DNA of 39,248 nucleotides. Source: Podochytrium sp. JEL0797. Lineage: Eukaryota; Chytridiomycota; Chytridiomycetes; Chytridiales; Chytriomycetaceae. Location: positions 1-39,248 of the forward strand of contig JADGJG010000129.1 of the NCBI GenBank assembly GCA_027596195.1. The letters are read 5' to 3'. Below the pieces are notes generated by a model. That model was not told the DNA's origin. It ran no database searches and saw nothing but the letters and a program-made list of their open reading frames with translations. Below, in pieces: positions 33,002 through 39,248 of the stretch (positions are counted from its first letter, which is position 1; each line of letters starts with the position of its first letter). The translations under genes were made by a program, and so were the position numbers.

Positions 33002-34234
33002 ATGACAACAAACTCGACTTGCCCTGCCGTACCGCTGCCTGTGCCTTACTACCACGTGATGGCTCTGACCTTCTCTTCAATGATGATGGCACTCGCTCTG
33101 GAGAACAGCATGCGAGGCATTGCCACAGCGATTGGTAAGCTGCCCTGATCTGTGATCACGCGATGGGTCAGCTCCCAGCTTGCTGATCGCCCTCCTTGCT
33201 TCAGGCCGGTTACAGGAATCTACCAACAAAATCATTCCTCGAGTCATCATCGTAGGCAACGTTCTGACGATCCTGGAGGTGTGTTTGCAAAAAATGGGAT
33301 GCGTGGCTGGATGCGTGGAGATCCATCAATTTAATCACACCGATTCAGGTTATCGGATTCGCGTGGTCCAACTTTACGAACGCATCAACGTGCTTCCTAA
33401 TCAACTTGCTCGATAACCTCGCTTTCCACCTCTTCATTGTCCTATTTGGTAAATTGCGCAGCACGTTGGATCCAAATGAACAAACTAAAAAAATTCATTT
33501 TCAACACTGCGCAGACACATTTCTCCTCTACAAAACGTGGCTGCTCACGGGAAAGAGTCGATTCTTTGCGGCTTTGGCCGCTGTTGTCTTGGCGTATCGC
33601 ATCGCGTTTGGAATTCGTGACGTTTTCACTTCGTATGGCGCGTGGGACGATCAACTGTGTTACTGTGCTTGGAATTCTGTTCCCAATTCAGCAAACTTGT
33701 AAGCAATATATTAATCGATTAAAGGATTCGTTTTAACCCCGTGATGGCAGGTATATGTCGGGCGACGTTGCAGCCGATCTCTTGTCGAGCACGACAACGA
33801 TCCTCATCAGCGTGGGGTTTTGGAAATCAGACTTGAGGAATCTGTTTCGCGTTTTGGTGCTCGAGAATGGTAAGTCTTGTGTGTCTCGTATTTGCTTGTC
33901 GGACATTATTCTAACGCGTCGTTTGGCAGTCGTTCGATCATTTCTCGGGTTAACAGCGACAGCAATCACACTCTGGTCAATCAACCAAGCCAACAACGAC
34001 TACTCAATGTACACTGCCGGTCTCCAGGCGTACGCGTTTGCGCACTTGTTCAACCTCGAATTTTATTGGTTCAAGCAGCGAAGTGCGTCGTTAGTCGGTT
34101 CACTCGATGATGTTTCTAAATCGAGTCACGGGATGGAACGCGACATTGAGGAAGGGGGATCGGATGTGACGAGGTTGGGGGATGTGGGGTCGCCGATTTC
34201 TCGGATGATTCCTGAGTCTGCCTTTAAGCCTTAA
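33002..34234 (+). CDS. Seven-helix membrane protein, array gene A
   Basis: Six exons (33002-33134, 33205-33278, 33349-33448, 33515-33698, 33751-33869, 33930-34234) give about 304 residues. Helices lie near residues 17-33, 57-75, 88-106, 119-138, 165-186, 205-220 and 228-250. Motifs are LENSMRGI after helix 1, FDTFLLYKTWL after helix 3, YMSGDVAADL in helix 5, LENVVRSF before helix 6 and FAHLFNLEFYWF in helix 7. Cys84 (loop 2-3) and Cys151/Cys153 (loop 4-5) are positioned for a disulfide. NFT and NAS sequons sit in loop 2-3. Basic inner loops predict N-out, C-in. The C-tail is acidic and Ser-rich. This is the most intron-rich copy and shares its FVVF/DAF-type intron with the isolated gene at 16 kb. 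Receptor-like by shape only. Confidence 0.82.
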
Positions 34235-34425
34235 GAAATTCTTGGATAATTCTGTAATATATAATTAATGTTTTTGGTGATTAAAAAGTGAGAGATAATT
34301 CGGGGTCAGGCACGTCTCTTGAATTTTTCGCTGCGCATGTGGAGATGAGAAAAAAATCAATCACCTTTCTCCTCCGAATTGATCTTATCACGTTTTTGGG
34401 TGGCCAAAAAATCCCATTTGACACC

Positions 34426-35509
34426 ATGTCGAACTCAAGCGGTTCAGCACCCTCTGTTTCCGCCGAACACGAGCAAGCACTGACTGTGGCCACCTTCTTC
34501 ATTGCCCTCGCTTTCGAAAGCTCAATTCGAGGCATTTTCTCAGCCACCGAACGGGTGCGAAGCGTTGGGAATCCGACCGCCCTGATTGTGATCATGGTCA
34601 ATCTGTTCTCGATATTCCAAGCCATTGGATTCGTGTGTTCCAACTTTGCGAGCGAGGCGGCTTGTTCTACAGTCAGTTTCTTTGATAATGTCATGTACCA
34701 TTTGTTCATGTTGGGGTGAGAGGGCGCCTGATTTGTTGTGTCCAGCCCATGTCCACTCTCGTTGAAACCTCATTAGATTCGACGTCTTCCTTCTATATAA
34801 AGCATGGCTGATATCCGACAAGAGCAAAATGATTCTCTCCATCAGCTTCGTGTTGGCGGGCCACCGCGTCGGTTGGGGAGTTTACGATTTGTTCAACAGC
34901 AGCGGGGTGTGGGATCCGACGCAGGGCACATGCAATTGGATGTCAGGAATTGTGAGCGCGTATGGATGTTACGCAGGAGATATTGCCATCAACTTGTTCT
35001 CGACGGTCGTTACGATATGGGTGGCACGAGGCTATTTGGGAACGGATCTCAGGAAATTTGTGCTCACGCTGGTTGCAGAGAATGGTGAGAGAGCCTGCCC
35101 TTGTTCAACAGCATGGAGCTTTGCTCATCTCGAATTACTTTTTATGCAAGTGATTCGATCCGTTATTGGCGTGACCGTTGGCGCAACTGCAATCTCAATC
35201 ACGCAAGATTACCTATCCGCCATGTATCTATTCGGAATCCAAACGTACCTTTATACTCAGCTTCTCAACTCGGAATTCCTTTGGTTCCGGTTAAGAACCC
35301 AATTTGTCATGCAAGCCAACGCGGCGTGGGTGGCGCAAGACAAGACGCGGTCCGCTCGAGAAGTGGTTCATGCCGACGTGATTTCTGGAAGCTCCAAGGA
35401 CGAGAATTCACTCAATGTGAACACTTGTGAAGTAGAGCGGCGGGAGACGGGTGTTTCGCAGGCGACGACTGCGACGCCGAGTACGTTCTTTATTGTTCGC
35501 GTGTATTAG
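34426..35509 (+). CDS. Seven-helix membrane protein, array gene B
   Basis: Three exons (34426-34715, 34777-35084, 35151-35509) give about 318 residues. The family pattern is complete: FESSIRGIFSA after helix 1, FDVFLLYKAWL after helix 3, CNWMSG in loop 4-5, YAGDIAINLF in helix 5, LVAENVIRSV before helix 6 and LLNSEFLWF in helix 7. Cys80 and Cys149 are the conserved outer-loop pair. The intron that splits helix 5 in genes A, C and D is absent. The intron in helix 3 sits one codon away, in a different phase from gene A. The tail of about 70 residues is Ser/Thr- and Glu-rich. Start 34426 is used because the family N-terminus begins there; an in-frame ATG at 34288 would add 46 poorly structured residues. 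Confidence 0.82.
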
Positions 35510-35814
35510 GCATTGTGAATAGAATTTTTAAATTGATAATGGCATTTCTGCGTCTTGCTGTTTGCTTGATACGGATATGCAAAAAATTTATATACCTTTT
35601 TGAACAAATAATGAAATTCTCACGAGAGAGCTATTGGTTCTCTCCAGATTATTTACATTGTTAGGAACAAAAAAATTGGTCATGGAGTAATACAGAGCTG
35701 GTGATTCGCCGGAAATAAACTGCATGCTTAGAAATGTATTCGCGAGTAAATGAATTTTTCCGCGCCCCCGCGCTTGAACTTGTAAACTTCTTGAAATCCA
35801 AGCATATCAGCCAA
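35510..35814. other. Spacer between array genes B and C
   Basis: AT-rich DNA of 305 bp that must hold the 3' end of gene B and the promoter of gene C. An in-frame ATG at 35734 could extend gene C by 27 residues but lacks family support. Nothing else is seen. Confidence 0.5.
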
Positions 35815-36913
35815 ATGTCGCCTTCCCAATCCGCTACCGGAATGGTCAACCCGCAATATACCGCCGCCATGATTGTGTCCAACTTCTTCATGGCCATGAC
35901 GTGCGAAAACAACATCCGAGGCATTTTGCTTGCTGCTCGGCGGATTCAAGAAGACCCTGCGGCCAAGTTGACGCCCTGCGTGATCATCATTTGCAACGTT
36001 CTCTGCATGCTGACCGCGATATCCTTTGTCGCTGGAAACGCAACGACAACAGAAAACAATTGCGTCGCAGTGGATTTGTTCATGAACCTTGTGAGGCACA
36101 TTTCTCATTACACATTACATTGTGACTAACCCGTCCACCTTGCAGACATACCACATGTTCATGATCGCATTTGATTCCTTCATTTTGTACAAAACATACC
36201 TCGTGACAAGCAAAGCCAAGTGGTTCCTGTGGCTCGCTGGATTTGGAATCTGCAGCCGGATATTCTGGTCCGGAGCGGATTTGCTGAACTCGACTGGGTC
36301 CTATAGTGAAAGGTACGGCGTTTGCGTGTGGAGGCAGTCTCCAGTCACTTCGGAGGGGTATGTTTGGTTCGTGTCCGATTTTTGTTTCCGCGCTCACCAT
36401 CCACCCTCCTCAATTTGCAGATACATGGCCTCAGACATCTTTTGCGACTTGTGCGCAACACTCACGGCACTCGCTTACTGTTACAAATACTTTTCAACCA
36501 ACGTTCGCAAATTGTTTGTCGTCTTGGCAACAGAAAATGGTAACTCGCTTGCAACCACCAAACTAATGAGCATTAAATTAACGCGTTCAATTTTTCCAGT
36601 TCTACGGTCATTGATCAGTCTAATCATCACGAGCGTGAGCATGTGGCTCGTGACGCACCGCGATCCCCGTGAAGTCATGTATTTCACCGGCGTTGGCGTG
36701 TACCTCTTTGCGCATCTGTTGAACTGCGAGTTTTACTTTTTCCAAGCACGCACGTCAGCACTCACCGAATCACATGGCGCTCCATCCATCGAGCCGTTGG
36801 AGTCGGTGAAGAGTGTCGAATCTCGGTCGGATACGGTGCGAACAGCTGTTCTGTGGGCTTCTGAGAATGAGGCCGATGCACGGAGGACGAAAGGTGTGTC
36901 GGTGACCGAATAA
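35815..36913 (+). CDS. Seven-helix membrane protein, array gene C
   Basis: Four exons (35815-36090, 36146-36357, 36421-36539, 36600-36913) give about 306 residues. Helices lie near 14-32, 54-74, 87-105, 118-138, 165-186, 203-220 and 229-250. Motifs are CENNIRGIL, FDSFILYKTYL, YMASDIFCDL, ATENVLRSL and HLLNCEFYFF. Conserved outer cysteines are Cys83 and Cys152. Inner loops carry RR, K, SKAK and NVRK, so the positive-inside rule puts the N-terminus out. Unlike genes A and B, the intron after the N-terminal half falls before YHMFM in phase 0, a position shared only with gene D; C and D thus form a subfamily. The tail has many Ser, Glu and Asp residues. A decayed copy of exons 2-4 lies at 38230-38953. 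Confidence 0.83.
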
Positions 36914-37076
36914 ATTTGATATAAATCAGTTCTAATCAGCCTGATGCCACGCAAATGTGTCTGAATGAAATTTCGAACTCGTCACGGTGACCCCACAGAG
37001 AAGAAAGGAATTTTTCCGCGGTGATCCGTTGAAATTGCAATCGAAATCCCGGGCACTGCGCATTCATTCATTCCCA

Positions 37077-38123
37077 ATGTCCCCGACCGCCGCCTATACA
37101 ACCGCCCTGGTGGTGTCTAACTTCTTCCAAGCCATGGCCGTCGAAAACAACCTGCGCGGAATCTTCCTCTCGATCCAACGCATGCGGGAGGATCCGTCGG
37201 CCAAAATGACCCCGCTGGTTGTCTTGATTTGCAATGTTCTCTCTGCACTCTCGGCCGTATTGTTCATTGCTGGGAGCCTGGCAACTCAGTTGAATTGCTT
37301 TTCCATCGAACTGGCCATGAACTTGGTGAGCAAGCCGCAACATCACAGTGCAATCTGAAACTGAAACAATACAAAACGTACCCAGGCATACCATTTCTTT
37401 ATGCTCACATTTGACGGATTCATTTTGTACAAGACATATCTTGTGACGAGCGAGGCGAGGTGGTTCCTGATTCTCGCCGGCGTAGCCTTGCTGAATCGCG
37501 TGCCATGGATGGCGTTGGATTTCCGGGACTCGTACGGTGAATGGGATTTCGTCAATGAAGTGTGCATCTGGAATCAGAATTCAACGACCAGTTTGGGGTA
37601 ACGTTTTCTTGGACCCAGAGAATCACAGCGTGCGCTATTACTAAAAATTTAAATCAATCCTGAACTCAGATACATGTCGGCAGACATCTTTTGCGACCTC
37701 TGCGCAACCATCACAGCCCTGGCGTACTGCTCCAAATACTTCTCCACCAACATTCGACAACTGTTTGTCGTCCTTGCCACCGAAAACGTTCTCCGCTCCT
37801 TCTTTAGTCTTCTCATTACTTCCATCTCCATGGCGCTCGTGAGGAACGAAAACCCGATCCAAGTCATGTACTTTTCAGGCGTCTCGATGTACATGTTTGC
37901 CCACATTCTCAACAGCGAATTCTTTTTCTTCCGCAAACGAACCACCGCAGTGTTGGAATCTCACCGGCAGACACAAGCCTTGTCCCCAATGCGGCTGGTG
38001 AATGATTTCATGCAAGCCGTGGATCTCGAATCGCAGGCTCCTTCGACTCCCTCGCAAACTCGCAATACGCCATCACCGCATTCATACACTCCATCACCTC
38101 GGCCCATACACACTTCATTTTAA
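37077..38123 (+). CDS. Seven-helix membrane protein, array gene D
   Basis: Three exons (37077-37325, 37386-37597, 37670-38123) give about 304 residues. Family motifs are VENNLRGIF, FDGFILYKTYL, YMSADIFCDL, ATENVLRSF and HILNSEFFFF. Cys74 and Cys143 are the conserved outer-loop pair. The intron between ATEN and VLRS, present in A, B, C and the 16 kb gene, is missing here with the codons joined precisely, an apparent clean intron loss. The C-tail (about 60 residues) ends in repeated Thr-Pro-Ser units such as TPSQTRNTPSPHSYTPSPR, possible phosphorylation sites. Start 37077 matches the start of the near-identical downstream copy at 39083, where the upstream sequence diverges sooner. That comparison supports this start over the in-frame ATG at 36987. 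Confidence 0.84.
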
Positions 38124-38134
38124 CTAAAAATGTG

Positions 38135-38140
38135 AATAAA
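38135..38140 (+). terminator. AATAAA polyadenylation signal of gene D
   Basis: An AATAAA hexamer begins 12 nt after the stop codon of array gene D and suits transcript 3' end formation. Confidence 0.45.
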
Positions 38141-38229
38141 CCAGCATTTGTACATTCAACACCATTTCATTTCAACAGCATGAAACACCTCCCAACTTTT
38201 GCACACACCACAGTAAAATTTTAAACTGA

Positions 38230-38953
38230 CCCCACCAACTTGCAGACAAATCTCTTGTTTAGGCTCTCCTTTTATTCCTCTTAACATACCTGCTGACAAG
38301 CGAAGCCATCGCTTTCCTGTAGCTCATAAATTCGTAATTTTCTGTTGCATGTTCTGCTCCGGAACGGATTTGCTGAGCTCGATCCTATAGTGAACTGTAC
38401 AACGTTGGTGCGAGTGGCCATCTCCATTTCCTTCAGAAGGGTACGTTAGGATATTTTTTGATTTTTGCTTCCTCACCCACCAGCTCATACCCACATTGAT
38501 TTGCAGATACATGGCCTTGGATATATTTTGTGGCTTGCGCACCACACTCCTCGCCTATTGCTTCGAATGCTTGTCAACCATCGTTTGCAAGTTGTTTGTT
38601 GTATCAACCGCCGCGTATCTTGCGTCCGACATTTTACCGACTATTTCACAGGGGTAAGAAAACTTCGAAGTTTGATCAGCATGAGCCTGAGCATGTGGCT
38701 TGTAATACACCGCAATCCGCACGAAGTCATGTATTTCACCTGTATTGGTCATATTGCGCATTTGTTGAACTGCGAGTTCAATTTATGAAGGTGTAGTATT
38801 CACCGAATCCTATCACAGTACCTCCAAGATACATTACTGTAAAGGCGCGTATCCTCAGAATCCAACATGCGGCGCGAAGTGCTGTCCTTTGGTCTTCCGA
38901 GAATGACTGTCACAGGTTGATGCATGGAGGATGAAAAGCGTGGCGGTGGCTGA
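38230..38953 (+). pseudogene. Decayed duplicate of array gene C (exons 2-4 only)
   Basis: The DNA follows gene C from the end of its intron 1 onward. It begins with a CTTGCAG acceptor, then matches ILYKTYLVTSKA-, FWSGADLLNST- and the GYMASDIFCDLC-type exon, recognisable as YMALDIFCGL at 38510-38540. SLISL-x-x-x-SVSMWLV survives as SLISMSLSMWLV, HRDPREVMYFTG as HRNPHEVMYFT, and HLLNCEF intact. The tail match runs to the counterpart of the VSVTE terminus near 38950. Frameshifts, lost splice donors, stop codons and internal deletions break it repeatedly, and no equivalent of exon 1 precedes it. It lies directly upstream of a good copy of gene D, so a unit holding the 3' part of C plus D was duplicated and then only the D half was kept. 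Confidence 0.88.
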
Positions 38954-39082
38954 AAAACGCACTTGATTATATCAAGCGATATTACATCTCATGCTACTCA
39001 AATGACTTTGATGACGTTTAAAAGTTCCGTGGTGATTTGTTACATAAAAGTGAAATTGAAATTGCTGTGAATTCATTCCCTC

Positions 39083-39248
39083 ATGTCCCCGACCGCCGCC
39101 TATACAACTGCCCTGGTGGTATCCAACTTCTTCCAGGCTATGGCCGTTGAAAACAACCTGCGCGGAATCTTCCTCTCGATCGAACGCATGCGGGAGGATC
39201 CTTCTGCCAAAATGATTCCGCTGGTTGTCCTGGCTTGCAACCTTCTCG
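39083..39248 (+). CDS. Seven-helix membrane protein, array gene F (cut by window end)
   Basis: The first 55 codons of a copy of gene D are open to the window edge. Relative to gene D the product differs at only four residues (Q/E, T/I, I/A and V/L), while about a dozen further base changes are silent. That excess of silent change over roughly 10% nucleotide divergence suggests that this copy is still under protein-level constraint. VENNLRGIF and REDPSAKM are kept. The remaining exons lie beyond the window. Confidence 0.8.
   Translation, partial: MSPTAAYTTALVVSNFFQAMAVENNLRGIFLSIERMREDPSAKMIPLVVLACNLL

Noticed and set aside
1..39248. CRISPR arrays, insertion sequences, transposon ends and prokaryotic operons
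   Set aside because: No spaced direct repeats, transposase, terminal inverted repeats or Shine-Dalgarno-linked gene runs were seen. The content is eukaryotic with spliceosomal introns.

Overview
The window reads as nuclear DNA of an early-diverging, probably zoosporic fungus; a chytrid is my best guess. The genes are eukaryotic: short GT-AG introns (about 40-100 nt), a mitochondrial ribosomal protein, an ER-Golgi cargo lectin with a dilysine tail, eIF2D, Dus1, BCAS3, a Zip3/RNF212-type meiotic RING protein and a Set3-complex-like ankyrin protein. A jacalin-type lectin and a lineage-type family of seven-helix membrane proteins add to this picture. The placement is an inference from gene content. 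All exon models were built by hand from splice consensus, reading phase and family resemblance.

Layout. 0.2-0.9 kb: unrecognised membrane protein. 1.4 kb: tRNA-Gly(GCC), minus strand. 1.7-4.8 kb: two plus-strand genes, a Zip3/RNF212-like RING protein and an intronless GH5 mannanase-like enzyme. 5.0-13.2 kb: three tightly packed minus-strand genes, BCAS3, an ERGIC-53/Emp47-like lectin and a PQQ-type beta-propeller protein. 13.4-13.7 kb: a decayed relic of the seven-helix family. 13.8-15.3 kb: FAD monooxygenase. 16.0-16.9 kb: an isolated intact seven-helix gene. 17.4-21.2 kb: a head-to-head pair, eIF2D and an Aim32-like/adrenodoxin fusion, with start codons only 39 bp apart. 21.6-24.5 kb: a cytochrome b561 gene and a truncated tandem copy that lost the heme-binding core. 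24.6-25.3 kb: jacalin-like lectin. 25.4-30.8 kb: a large Hos4-like ankyrin protein and mitochondrial uL6. 31.3-32.9 kb: Dus1. 33.0-39.2 kb: a tandem array of four intact seven-helix genes, one pseudogene and one gene cut by the window edge.

The most unusual element is the seven-helix family. Its predicted topology (N-terminus out, basic cytosolic loops, Ser/Thr-rich cytosolic tails) and a conserved cysteine in each of the first two outer loops resemble a G-protein-coupled receptor, but I recognise no named receptor class. The copies show birth and death, intron loss and duplication of a two-gene unit. The Aim32-like/adrenodoxin fusion, with two predicted 2Fe-2S centres of different ligation, is the second item of note.
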